A stretch of 64,000 bases of DNA from Actinomycetota bacterium (GCA_026393535.1 JAPKZY010000105.1:62001-126000), one strand, 5' to 3'; positions 51,898-59,884 are shown, counted from the stretch's first letter. Notes: generated by a model not told the origin, from the letters alone. A program made the numbers and translations.

Positions 51898-52347
51898 GTG
51901 GCTAAGAAGAAGATTGAACCAGTTGAAGTTGAGCTGGAGATTGACCTTGATGGGGACGAAATTGACGACCTTGAAGAATTGGAACTCGATGAGCCTCTGA
52001 CCGAAGATGACGATGACGCTCTGCTCGATGACGATGATGACGACGATTCAATGGGTGCCACCATCGTGCGCAAACCCGGAGACGATGACGACGATGACGA
52101 CGACATGGTTGCGCCGGACGACGTCGAAGAGGATCTCTCAAAGATCCTGAAAGATCGATTAGCCAGCGAAGATCTTCCTGCCGAAGAGGACGAAGTTCCA
52201 GACAACGAAGAACGCTCAACTGGTGATGATGAACTGCAACCAAAGCGCGCTGATGAACTGTTGTGTAGCAGTTGCTTTCTTCTTGTGCGCAAGAATGCAC
52301 CAATGTGTCCCATCGGTGACGATGCGTGCCCTGTCTTTGTGAAGTAA
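51898..52347 (+). CDS. DUF4193-like acidic zinc-ribbon protein
   Basis: 149 residues. Residues about 10-115 are extremely acidic (runs of Asp/Glu, likely disordered). The C terminus has ADELLCSSCFLL...APMCPIGDDACP, four cysteines suited to zinc. The same pattern, acidic body and DEFTCSSCFLV-type end, defines the actinobacterial DUF4193 family, of unknown function and often strongly expressed. An RNA-polymerase or ribosome partner role is speculation. The leader has a ribosome site, unlike most genes here. Confidence 0.75.
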   Translation: MAKKKIEPVEVELEIDLDGDEIDDLEELELDEPLTEDDDDALLDDDDDDDSMGATIVRKPGDDDDDDDDMVAPDDVEEDLSKILKDRLASEDLPAEEDEVPDNEERSTGDDELQPKRADELLCSSCFLLVRKNAPMCPIGDDACPVFVK

Positions 52348-52351
52348 TCAA

Positions 52352-52531
52352 ATGAATCTCTCTGCGTTTTCCAAAGAATGTTCGCGCAGATTTAATGGCG
52401 TTATTGCAGGACTGCAGAAGCAAGCGCCCTCTGCCAGGATGGTCGGCAAGTTCGCTGTTGACCAAGCTGTCAAAGAAGCACGCAAAGTAGTTGTTCGACC
52501 CTCATCTAAAGACGATGCAACTAGTGACTGA
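52352..52531 (+). CDS. Small basic protein of unknown function
   Basis: A 59-residue frame starts 4 bp after the DUF4193-like stop: NLSAFSKECSRRFNGVIAG, then KQAPSARMVGKFAVDQAVKEARKVV. It is helical and basic, the opposite charge to its upstream neighbour, so a partner role is conceivable. Its end overlaps the GNAT start by 17 bp. No family recognised; operon position is the main support. Confidence 0.5.
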   Translation: MNLSAFSKECSRRFNGVIAGLQKQAPSARMVGKFAVDQAVKEARKVVVRPSSKDDATSD

Positions 52532-52943
52532 TTTATCAATTTTCGTTCGCAATGCAGGGCAAGACGATGCCGCTGCTCTCGCAAGACATCAGAAACTGTC
52601 ACAACAAGAGGCCACCCAGTATCGAGGATCAGCGTTGGCAACTTCGAAGGAAGTTACCCAGACTCTGGCATTAGTGGCGGGAGTGGGCACAACGGTAATG
52701 GGTTCTCTAGTTGCCACTGCCGCAGAAACAACCGAATGGTCAATTGATTCTGTGTTTGTCGAATCCGCTAGCAGAGATATCGGCATCGGCGATGCGCTTG
52801 TCCTTGAGTGCCTACGTGAATTACAACAACGGAAGGCTACTTGGCTGCAGTCAAGTGCTCTACCTGGTGATCGCGCGATGAAGAACTTATTCGAACGACA
52901 CGGTTTGGTTGCTCAAACAATCATTGTCGGCAAAAAGCTCTAG
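52515..52943 (+). CDS. GNAT-family N-acetyltransferase
   Basis: 142 residues with weak GNAT features: an N-terminal FVRNAGQDDAAALARH helix, the strand WSIDSVFVESASRD followed by IGIGDALVLECLREL (acetyl-CoA loop replaced Q/RxxGxG by RDIGIG), and a late GDRAMKNLFERHG segment typical of the last helix. Target unknown. It shares a CTAG stop with the convergent enoyl-CoA hydratase. Confidence 0.7.
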   Translation: MQLVTDLSIFVRNAGQDDAAALARHQKLSQQEATQYRGSALATSKEVTQTLALVAGVGTTVMGSLVATAAETTEWSIDSVFVESASRDIGIGDALVLECLRELQQRKATWLQSSALPGDRAMKNLFERHGLVAQTIIVGKKL

Positions 52944-53722
52944 CGGCCCTTCCACTGAGGAGCGCGCTTTTCGATAAATGCAGTAAGGCCTTCTTTTGTG
53001 TCTTCTGATCTCAAGATCGGTGCAAATTCCTTATTCGTCATCTCGATTAGTTCAGCGTCAGTGGAGTAGGCCGACGCAAGAATCACGCGACGACTCGCTG
53101 CTACCGCCATCGGTGCCGATAACGCAATTTTTTCTGCGAGCGCTATGGCCGCTTCGACCTCTTTGCCAGGCTCGACGATTTGGTTCACCAGACCGAGTGC
53201 ATACGCCCGCTCTACTGACAACGGTTCACCCGTAAGAATGACCTCCATAGCCACAGCACGACCTATTGCGCGAGGGAGGCGGAAAAGGCCGCCAGCTCCC
53301 GCAATCAGGTTTCTCTTTACTTCAGCAAGACCAAATGATGATCGGGAAGTAGCAATGACCATGTCAGATGCGAGAACAATCTCGCAGCCTCCTGCGGTTG
53401 CGAGGCCATCGACAGCAGCAATGATCGGCTTCACTCTGTCGCGGTAGACATATCCTGCAAATCCTCCACGCTTCGTGCCGAGGCTTTGCCCACCAGCACT
53501 GAGCGCTTTGAGGTCAGCTCCCGCACAAAATACTGGAGACTTGTGACCTTCAGTGTTGGCGGTCAACACACCGACCCACACAGTGTCGTCTGACTCGAGA
53601 CGGTCAATGCACGCCTCCATGTCAGAAGCCAGTTCGTCGTTTACAGCATTGCGAGCATCTGGACGATTGAGTGTGATTAGCGCAACGTTTCCGCGCACTT
53701 CATATGTGACCAAGTTTGACAT
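52940..53722 (-). CDS. Enoyl-CoA hydratase/isomerase
   Basis: 260-residue crotonase-fold protein: ITLNRPDARNAVND, FCAGADLKAL, the oxyanion segment AAVDGLATAGGCEIVLASD and the glutamate-bearing FGLAEVKRNLIAGAGG. C-terminal AFIEKRAPQWKGR is normal. It shows what the broken paralogue at 15351 should contain. ATG 53722 with TACGGT six bases upstream; a longer open frame overlaps another gene. Confidence 0.92.
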   Translation of the reverse strand: MSNLVTYEVRGNVALITLNRPDARNAVNDELASDMEACIDRLESDDTVWVGVLTANTEGHKSPVFCAGADLKALSAGGQSLGTKRGGFAGYVYRDRVKPIIAAVDGLATAGGCEIVLASDMVIATSRSSFGLAEVKRNLIAGAGGLFRLPRAIGRAVAMEVILTGEPLSVERAYALGLVNQIVEPGKEVEAAIALAEKIALSAPMAVAASRRVILASAYSTDAELIEMTNKEFAPILRSEDTKEGLTAFIEKRAPQWKGR

Positions 53723-53728
53723 GCCTCC

Positions 53729-53734
53729 ACCGTA
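53729..53734 (-). promoter_or_regulatory. Leaderless -10 element TACGGT for enoyl-CoA hydratase
   Basis: TACGGT, 6 nt (GGAGGC), ATG at 53722. Confidence 0.5.
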
Positions 53735-53765
53735 GTGAGAAGCAGTGATGGTGGGGAAGTTGAGG

Positions 53766-55283
53766 CTATTCAGCCAGTTCAGGCGTCGATACTGATTCTG
53801 ATGCGACCGGTGCGTCTGAGACTGCATTTTCCGGGGTCTCAAGAGGCGGAGTTTCGACAACTTCTGCAACGACTGGTTCAGGCGTGGCAACTTCAGGCTC
53901 AGATGGAACGGTCACAGCTGCGGTTGGTGCTGGCTTCTGTGAACCAGATCCCTGTGGCTTCGGACCACGACGTGGCTTGTCAGCACCTGGTTTTCCGTCA
54001 GCAGATTTGTTTAATTCACCTGCGCGCTTGTGTGGACCCTTGTCGCCGCGAGGAACCTGCAGTGGGCGAGGGGGACGTGCTTTCGGATCAACTGCGATGC
54101 CGAACAATGCAGCGATCTGTGGCATAAGAGGGCCGAGACGTGTGACGGTTTTCGTGAGGTCTTCAGAAATCACAGTCGGAACTGCAGCAGGCAAGACTTT
54201 TGCATGGACAGGGGAGAACGCAGCAGCTTCTAACAGTGCAATCCAACGCTCTGATGGTGCATCTGTGGTGAGGCCTGCAACAGTTGCGGCGACAATTTGT
54301 GCTGCAAGGGGAGCAGGAAACGGAACGCCAGCCTTAGGAGGTTGAGAAGATAAACGCAATGCACGAACGACTCGACCCACTGCCGTTGCAGCGGCAACAT
54401 CGTCGAGCCAATTCTTTGTCTCTGTTTCTTGACGAATAACGAGGCCTTGCTTCATCTTTGCAACAAGGGCACGAGTCTCTTCATCAATGGCAACCAATTG
54501 ATCTGCTGTGACAACAATGGAACGTAAGTCGCGCAAGTCGATGTCATGAATAATGGATTCGGCTGATAGTGCCTTATCGCGCCATTCGGCTACACGAAGA
54601 CGCGGCAACAACTGCTCTGCAATTTGTAGCAAACCTTCTGCAGGTACTTTTTCTTTGCCTGCTGCTACTGCAATACGGTTCTGCTCTTCAATTGCTGCGC
54701 GAACTGCCGGGACTCCACCGTTAAGTACTGTCTCTGCGATTGTGCGATGAGCTTCTGGCAATTCAGCAAGTACAGCATCAACATTGACGCGCAACGGACG
54801 AATTCGTTTTGCCTTTGGACGCTGCGGAAGTTCAGGCGGCGCGTCAAAGAATTGACGACGAGGACGATCAGTGCGACTTTCTGCACCTTCTTTACGATCT
54901 CCGCGAGGGCGATCACCGTCTTTACGCTCTCCGCGAGGCTTGTCACCGTCTTTACGTTCACGACGTGGACCTTTACGATCATCGCCGCCGCGCGAACCCT
55001 TCTTCGTAAGCTGTTGCGTCACTGGTTCGAATGCGCGAGTAGACGGAAGAATTTCAAGAAGACCCGTACGAACGTTCTTTGCTTTTGGGGGGGTAATTGA
55101 CAACACGCGACTGCCATCAAGGTCGGTCTCAACATCGGCGCGCATCACGTCGTTGACGCTTGATCCGGCAGGGACGACTGAGTCGATAACTTCACCACGA
55201 GGCTCACGTGCGCCGGCTGCGCGCCATGTCCAAGTGCCATCTGGGCGTTTGCTGGTGAGTTCGATCTCGATACGACGTGACAT
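53766..55283 (-). CDS. Charged repeat protein of unknown function, possible RNA-binding
   Basis: 505 residues in three parts: a beta-rich start (about 1-80: RRIEIELTSKRPDGTWTW, then AGAREPRGEVIDS), a highly charged tandem repeat (about 95-150, units like RKDGDRPRGE), and a helical middle (about 160-370), ending in a Pro/Glu/Ala tail. The repeats resemble RGG-like disordered RNA-binding tails. No family name recognised. Start at ATG 55283 is supported by TACCGT eight bases upstream. Confidence 0.65.
   Translation of the reverse strand: MSRRIEIELTSKRPDGTWTWRAAGAREPRGEVIDSVVPAGSSVNDVMRADVETDLDGSRVLSITPPKAKNVRTGLLEILPSTRAFEPVTQQLTKKGSRGGDDRKGPRRERKDGDKPRGERKDGDRPRGDRKEGAESRTDRPRRQFFDAPPELPQRPKAKRIRPLRVNVDAVLAELPEAHRTIAETVLNGGVPAVRAAIEEQNRIAVAAGKEKVPAEGLLQIAEQLLPRLRVAEWRDKALSAESIIHDIDLRDLRSIVVTADQLVAIDEETRALVAKMKQGLVIRQETETKNWLDDVAAATAVGRVVRALRLSSQPPKAGVPFPAPLAAQIVAATVAGLTTDAPSERWIALLEAAAFSPVHAKVLPAAVPTVISEDLTKTVTRLGPLMPQIAALFGIAVDPKARPPRPLQVPRGDKGPHKRAGELNKSADGKPGADKPRRGPKPQGSGSQKPAPTAAVTVPSEPEVATPEPVVAEVVETPPLETPENAVSDAPVASESVSTPELAE
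54870..54965 (-). repeat. Tandem coding repeats for Arg/Lys/Asp/Gly units
   Basis: Near-identical units of about 27-30 bp encode RKDGDKPRGE-type blocks in the charged repeat protein. Extent is approximate. Confidence 0.6.
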
Positions 55284-55291
55284 AGGCATCT

Positions 55292-55297
55292 ACGGTA
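55292..55297 (-). promoter_or_regulatory. -10 element TACCGT for the charged repeat protein
   Basis: TACCGT, 8 nt, ATG at 55283. Confidence 0.4.
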
Positions 55298-55341
55298 TCT
55301 CGGAAAACGCCACGACCATCAGAGGACACAGATCTAGTTGC

Positions 55342-55347
55342 TACCGT
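55342..55347 (+). promoter_or_regulatory. -10 element TACCGT for gamma-carbonic anhydrase
   Basis: TACCGT, 5 nt, ATG at 55353. Confidence 0.4.
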
Positions 55348-55352
55348 GGCGC

Positions 55353-55871
55353 ATGCCTATCTACGCACTCGGCGATCAAATACCTTCAATTCACCCAACG
55401 GCTTATGTTCACCCTGACGCTGTCATCATCGGGTCAGTCACAATCGGAGCTCAGAGTTCCATTTGGGCCTGTGCAGTCCTTCGCGGCGATGACGGAGCAA
55501 TTGTCATTGGCGAACGAACAAGTATCCAGGATGGCACTGTTGTGCATACGACCCCCATGAGCCATACAACGGTTGGCGATGACTGTGTTGTCGGACACCT
55601 CGTACACCTTGAAGGGTGCATCATTCACAACTTCGCGCAAGTGTCGTCAGGTGCGATTGTCCTTCACAGAGCCGTCGTCGGATCCGGAGCAATTGTTGCT
55701 GCTAACTCAGTTGTCTTGAATGACACCATTGTTCCTGATGGGGCATTGGCCGTAGGTGCACCAGCCACCATCAAGGAAGGGCGCGCAAGAAAGGCAGACA
55801 TCGAGATGGCAGTCCTTGCCTACCTGCACAAGGGAAGTCGCTTTAGAGAACAGTTGCGCCGCATTGACTGA
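55353..55871 (+). CDS. Gamma-carbonic-anhydrase family protein
   Basis: 172 residues of left-handed beta helix. Zinc region: SIQDGTVVHTT and VGHLVHLEGCIIHN. In classical enzymes the last ligand lies in LHGC; here it reads LEGC and a histidine sits two residues earlier, so metal binding may be altered. RGDDGAI precedes it. It is co-transcribed with prmA (1 bp gap). Carbonic anhydrase activity is therefore uncertain. Confidence 0.82.
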   Translation: MPIYALGDQIPSIHPTAYVHPDAVIIGSVTIGAQSSIWACAVLRGDDGAIVIGERTSIQDGTVVHTTPMSHTTVGDDCVVGHLVHLEGCIIHNFAQVSSGAIVLHRAVVGSGAIVAANSVVLNDTIVPDGALAVGAPATIKEGRARKADIEMAVLAYLHKGSRFREQLRRID

Positions 55872-55872
55872 A

Positions 55873-56685
55873 ATGCCCAGTGTCCCTTCGTGGACCATGC
55901 TTGATTTTCTCGTCTCTACATCTGAATCTGAATTGCTTGCTGACATGCTGTGGAGCCTTGGCGTTGTAGCTGTCGAAGAACGCCAAGCGTCAGGTGACTT
56001 CGTCACCCTACGCACAAGCATGGGAGTAGAATACTCAGTCTCACGTGATCACATTACGAAGAGTTTTCCAAATGTCATCGTCTCGGTTGCACACATCGAG
56101 AGAAGTGTCGCCGATACATGGCGCGCACATGCTGCTCCAACGTGGGTGACTGAAGATGTGGTGTTGTGCCCAGCATGGGTGACTCCACCTGATGCGCCGC
56201 ATGTCATTCGTATCGAGCCCGCAGACACATTCGGATTGGGAAACCACACAACAACTGTTCTGGCGCTTCAGCTGGGTCTTAGACATTGCAAGAGAGATTC
56301 TCGAGTGTTCGATTTCGGATGTGGGTCCGGAGTACTGGCCATTGCTGTGACCAAGATTCTTCAGTGCGAGAGTTTTGTTTTTGACATTGCGCACAATGCT
56401 CGGGAAGTCGTGAACGTCAATAATGAACTAAATAATGTCAACACAACGTGGCTCAACGACAGCATTAACTTGAGTGCCGATCTCGTGTTTGCAAATATTT
56501 TAGCTCCGGTACTTATTGCAGAGTCAACCACCATCAAAGGTTCAGTTCACGAATCCGGCCTGATTGTGCTGAGTGGCATGCGCGATGATCAAGTACAACA
56601 AGTGCTGCTGTCATACAGCGAATGCTTGGAATTAGAAAGAGAAAGCCGCGACGGTTGGACTGCGGTGATTCTTCGAAAGATGTGA
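55873..56685 (+). CDS. prmA: Ribosomal protein L11 methyltransferase-like
   Basis: 270 residues. N-terminal substrate-recognition part, then VIRIEPADTFGLGNHTTT, the SAM motif VFDFGCGSGVLAIA and NILAPVLI (catalytic loop). PrmA trimethylates L11. The order and motifs fit well; the N terminus is somewhat divergent (no exact L11-binding signature recognised). It starts 1 bp after the carbonic anhydrase stop and ends 4 bp before the convergent whiB. Confidence 0.85.
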   Translation: MPSVPSWTMLDFLVSTSESELLADMLWSLGVVAVEERQASGDFVTLRTSMGVEYSVSRDHITKSFPNVIVSVAHIERSVADTWRAHAAPTWVTEDVVLCPAWVTPPDAPHVIRIEPADTFGLGNHTTTVLALQLGLRHCKRDSRVFDFGCGSGVLAIAVTKILQCESFVFDIAHNAREVVNVNNELNNVNTTWLNDSINLSADLVFANILAPVLIAESTTIKGSVHESGLIVLSGMRDDQVQQVLLSYSECLELERESRDGWTAVILRKM

Positions 56686-56689
56686 CGGT

Positions 56690-56995
56690 TTAGGAAATAT
56701 TTCGAGAACGCACACCAATGGGTGCAATGAGCCTGAAACCCGCTGCATGGCGTTCTTCTTCAGATTCTCCGCCCCAAAAACCGTATTCACGATTGCTGCG
56801 GGCAAATTCACGACACGTTGTAATGACTGCACATGACACGCACACTTCACGCGCTTGCGCTTCGCGTCGTTCACGAGCTTGGGGCCGTTCCGCAGCAGGA
56901 GGGAAGAAGATGACTGAAAGGCCACGACATTCTGCATCTTCAGACCAAGCAGTATCGTTCCATTCCCGAAAAGAAAATAGTTCCCCTATAGACAT
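56690..56995 (-). CDS. WhiB-family iron-sulfur transcription factor
   Basis: 101 residues. Four cysteines (AECRGL, CVSCAVITTC) bind a [4Fe-4S] cluster, followed by the actinobacterial signature EYGFWGGESEEER and a basic tail. WhiB proteins bind the principal sigma factor and sense redox or NO. The spacing between the first Cys and CVSC is normal. ATG 56995 has GGGGG seven bases upstream and lies behind a palindromic promoter; ATG 57031 falls inside the -10 and is rejected. Confidence 0.92.
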   Translation of the reverse strand: MSIGELFSFREWNDTAWSEDAECRGLSVIFFPPAAERPQARERREAQAREVCVSCAVITTCREFARSNREYGFWGGESEEERHAAGFRLIAPIGVRSRNIS

Positions 56996-57026
56996 TGTTG
57001 CCCCCAACTTCGCCGCGCGTTTCTCC

Positions 57027-57057
57027 ACCATAGCCGAATTGACTCATTAGTCAATTC
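57027..57057 (-). promoter_or_regulatory. whiB promoter with overlapping palindromic operator
   Basis: Minus strand: TTGACT (57049-57054), 16 nt, TATGGT (57027-57032). A perfect inverted repeat, GAATTGACT and AGTCAATTC around a 4-nt centre (57036-57057), covers the -35 box and spacer. It is one of the few conventional -35/-10 promoters here. Confidence 0.6.
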
Positions 57058-57077
57058 TGAATCTTCACGGAACCCTA

Positions 57078-58130
57078 TTATTCGGAAAATGCGGCCAGAA
57101 CCCCGGCGGCAAAGGCATCCACGTCGTCAGGGGAGGTATCCCACGACGTCATCCAGCGCACTTGGGAGCGGGAAACATCCCAATCCCAAAAGAAATTCCA
57201 GGCCTGAAGGCGGTCTTTAACAGACGCAGGGAGGATGGGGTAGAGGCTGTTGACTGCAGGCGCAGTGATCTGCAAAGAATCGAGATGCGACAGGGCGTTA
57301 TACAAACGAAGCGCCATGTCGTTTGCATGACTGGCGGTCTCAAGCCACAGATTGTCTGTGAGGGCTTCAACAAACTGTGCGGAGATGTAACGCATCTTCG
57401 ACGGCAGTTGCGTGTTTTGCTTCCGAATGAAACCAGATCGGTCAGACGCAACACCCCGACGCAACAAAACAGCTTCGGCTCCGAACATTCCGTTCTTTGT
57501 GCCACCGAATGAGACTGCATCAACTCCTGCTTCAAATGTAAAAGCACGGAATGTAGCTGCATCACCACCGAGTGACGCAGTTGCATTTGAAATTCGAGCG
57601 CCATCGAGATGAACCCTCATGCCGAACGAATGAGCGGTGTCGCATACTTCGCGAATTTCTGCAATGGAATAGACCGTTCCGAGTTCAGTTGCCTGAGTAA
57701 TTGAAACAACTCCAGGCTGCACATGATGCACATTTCCCAAAGCTGATGCAGCAGCGATGATGTGAGCAGGGGTCACTTTTGCGTCAGGGGAGTCAACGTC
57801 TTGCAGTTTGATTCCCAACATATGTTCAGGTGCACCGGTCTCGTCGACATGGATATGAGCCCATTCACTGCAGATCACAGACTCGGCAGCACGTAACAAA
57901 CTTCCGAGCGCAACAATGTTTGAACCAGTGCCGTTGAAGGTGAACAGAACGTCGACATCAGCACCGCATAATTCTTGGAACAGCGTCGTTGCGCGTTTCG
58001 TAATTTCATCTCCGCCGTAAGCCATGACGTGCCCAGAGTTAGCCCGCTCAATAGCCGAGACGTACCGGGGGTGAGCGCCGCTGAAATTGTCGCTTGCAAA
58101 GAATCGTTCAGGTGCGGGAGGAAATGACAC
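57078..58130 (-). CDS. ltaE: Low-specificity L-threonine aldolase
   Basis: Fold-type I PLP enzyme, 350 aa, splitting threonine (or allo-threonine) into glycine and acetaldehyde. Family features: ASDNFSGAHP near the start, AYGGDEITKRATTLFQ, the VHLDGARISNA Asp, and the PLP lysine in SFGGTKNGMFG. As a glycine source it connects to the gcv module downstream. GTG start with TAGTCT seven bases upstream. Confidence 0.9.
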   Translation of the reverse strand: MSFPPAPERFFASDNFSGAHPRYVSAIERANSGHVMAYGGDEITKRATTLFQELCGADVDVLFTFNGTGSNIVALGSLLRAAESVICSEWAHIHVDETGAPEHMLGIKLQDVDSPDAKVTPAHIIAAASALGNVHHVQPGVVSITQATELGTVYSIAEIREVCDTAHSFGMRVHLDGARISNATASLGGDAATFRAFTFEAGVDAVSFGGTKNGMFGAEAVLLRRGVASDRSGFIRKQNTQLPSKMRYISAQFVEALTDNLWLETASHANDMALRLYNALSHLDSLQITAPAVNSLYPILPASVKDRLQAWNFFWDWDVSRSQVRWMTSWDTSPDDVDAFAAGVLAAFSE

Positions 58131-58137
58131 AACAATC

Positions 58138-58143
58138 AGACTA
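58138..58143 (-). promoter_or_regulatory. Leaderless -10 element TAGTCT for threonine aldolase
   Basis: TAGTCT, 7 nt, GTG at 58130. Its -35 region falls on the start codon of the divergent gene. Confidence 0.5.
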
Positions 58144-58150
58144 CCTGTCG

Positions 58151-58156
58151 TACTAT
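58151..58156 (+). promoter_or_regulatory. Leaderless -10 element TACTAT for the zinc-finger-like gene
   Basis: TACTAT, 6 nt, ATG at 58163. Its -35 region falls on the threonine aldolase start. Confidence 0.5.
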
Positions 58157-58162
58157 TTCGTC

Positions 58163-58540
58163 ATGACGATATCCAAGGACACACCAGGGCAGCAGGAAAT
58201 CGATAGGAGATGTCGATGGTGCCGGCATGTTCTGGCGTCGTCAACAGGCCCTGGTCGACCAAAAGAATTCTGCAGCCAGCGATGTCGTCAATGGGACTGG
58301 GTATCGCGCCAACGCGCATCAGAGCTTGCATTATCGGAAAACGAACTGGTGATGACACGCGACGAACTTGATGCACTGAAGGACCAGATCTATGTCTTGC
58401 ATTGCGCTCTGCACGACGTACAAACAGATCTCGCATCACCACGCCAAACCAAGGAAACCTTGCTGGAGATGCTTGGCTGGCTGATGCAGGCAGCCGAACC
58501 CATTGCCGCCGCCTCATTGACTCCCGCTATACGCCCATAA
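58163..58540 (+). CDS. Small zinc-finger-like protein of unknown function
   Basis: 125 residues. An N-terminal CRWCRHVL...GRPKEFCSQRCRQW segment gives C-x2-C and C-x3-C pairs, a likely zinc finger of the MYM/FLYWCH-like CxxC...CSxxCR style seen in actinobacterial DNA-binding proteins, followed by a long coiled coil (SELALSENELVMTRDELDAL) and a short tail. A regulatory or DNA-associated role is inferred. Leaderless start. Confidence 0.65.
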   Translation: MTISKDTPGQQEIDRRCRWCRHVLASSTGPGRPKEFCSQRCRQWDWVSRQRASELALSENELVMTRDELDALKDQIYVLHCALHDVQTDLASPRQTKETLLEMLGWLMQAAEPIAAASLTPAIRP

Positions 58541-58621
58541 TCTCCGTTATGTAATTATAACTCTTAGAAAAGAAACATTCGCACAAAACCCTTGTCCCCG
58601 CAGACGATGAGACCAAACGCC

Positions 58622-58627
58622 TACAGT
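58622..58627 (+). promoter_or_regulatory. Leaderless -10 element TACAGT for the PLP decarboxylase
   Basis: TACAGT, 6 nt, ATG at 58634; favours this start over GTG-like codons upstream. Confidence 0.5.
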
Positions 58628-58633
58628 GCTCAT

Positions 58634-59884
58634 ATGCCCATTGCACAACTCGGTCCAGGACAAACTGCGCACGCCATTCTTGAACATCTGGAATCACTAC
58701 GCACGAACGATGTGCGCTGGCGTGACGGCCGGTGTTTCACTCTTGCCTACAGCGCCGGGCCAGACGTGCTGGCGCTTGCTGAAGAGTCATATCGTCGCTT
58801 CTCTGGTGAGAACGCCCTGAACACCAGTGCATTTCCTTCCCTGCGAACCATGCAACAAGAGGTCGTAGACATAGTCTCTGGCTGGACCCACGGCAATGAC
58901 ATCACAGCAGGCTTTATGACCTCAGGTGGCACCGAGAGCCTCGTGCTGGCAGTACGGTCCGCTCGCAAGCGTGCAGAGCGTGAGCGACGCAACCTAAAGC
59001 GAATGAACATGGTTCTCCCCTCGTCTGCACACGCTGCGTTTGAAAAGGGCGCTGACTACTTCGATGTTGAGAGTCGCCGCGTACCTGTCGGTGCTGACTG
59101 GAAAGCAGACGTGAATGCACTGCGCGATGCATGTGACGCAGAGACAATTCTGATTGTTGGATCTGCACCGCAGTACCCGCAGGGCGTCATCGACCCAATC
59201 TCTGAAATCGCTGAGATAGCTGCAGAGCGCAATATCAACTGTCATGTCGATGCGTGCATGGGCGGAGTAACACTCACATACCTTGAACGACTGGGGGAAC
59301 CGATTGCGCCGTGGGATTTCCGATGCAACGGCGTCACATCGATCTCCGTCGATCTACACAAATACGGTTACACCTCGAAGGGCTCAGGCGTTCTTCTCCA
59401 TCGCAACAAAACATTGCGCAGCGACCAAACTTTTATGACTGATAATTGGCTCGGCGGAATGTACGGTTCATCCGGAATTTTGGGAACAAAGTCTGGCGGC
59501 CCAATTGCCTCGTCATGGTCCGTGATGCATTATCTCGGCGATGACGGTTACGAACGCGTCACACAAAGCGCGCGAGAATCCACTATGCGTATTTACAAAC
59601 ATCTTGAATCACATCCTGATTTAGAAGTTCGTGGACTCCCCGCTTCCACTCTCGTCTCATTTGGCGCAAAGGACCCAATTCGTCATGACGTATTTGCCAT
59701 CGCGGACCGTCTCATTGCAGCTGGTTGGTATCTCGACAAGCAGACTCCCCCTGCCAGCATTCATCTCACGGTGAACGCAGTTCATGCTCCCCTTGTCGAT
59801 GAATTCCTATCGGACCTCGATTCAGTTATTCAGCAGGTTGGTTCAGAAAAAGGATCAAGCGGCTCATACGCCACAACAGAATGA
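58634..59884 (+). CDS. PLP-dependent decarboxylase/lyase (group II; sphingosine-phosphate-lyase-like)
   Basis: 416 residues, fold type I. PLP phosphate loop TSGGTESLVLAVRSAR, the HVDACMGG Asp, and the internal aldimine lysine in SISVDLHKYGYTSKGSG. This set fits the group II decarboxylase family, and the HKYGYTSKG spacing is like sphingosine-1-phosphate-lyase-type enzymes found in bacteria. Substrate unknown. It lies between threonine aldolase and the gcv genes. Confidence 0.85.
   Translation: MPIAQLGPGQTAHAILEHLESLRTNDVRWRDGRCFTLAYSAGPDVLALAEESYRRFSGENALNTSAFPSLRTMQQEVVDIVSGWTHGNDITAGFMTSGGTESLVLAVRSARKRAERERRNLKRMNMVLPSSAHAAFEKGADYFDVESRRVPVGADWKADVNALRDACDAETILIVGSAPQYPQGVIDPISEIAEIAAERNINCHVDACMGGVTLTYLERLGEPIAPWDFRCNGVTSISVDLHKYGYTSKGSGVLLHRNKTLRSDQTFMTDNWLGGMYGSSGILGTKSGGPIASSWSVMHYLGDDGYERVTQSARESTMRIYKHLESHPDLEVRGLPASTLVSFGAKDPIRHDVFAIADRLIAAGWYLDKQTPPASIHLTVNAVHAPLVDEFLSDLDSVIQQVGSEKGSSGSYATTE

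Noticed and set aside
51885-52313. Minus-strand frame giving a long serine-rich protein
   Set aside because: It is the mirror of the Asp/Glu-rich codons of the DUF4193-like gene and has no start signal.
54871-55560. Plus-strand open frame over the charged repeat gene
   Set aside because: Composition is a reflection of the repeats; it also overlaps the carbonic anhydrase start.
56996-57031. Upstream ATG for whiB at 57031
   Set aside because: It lies within the TATGGT -10 box; ATG 56995 has a ribosome site and gives a normal WhiB length.
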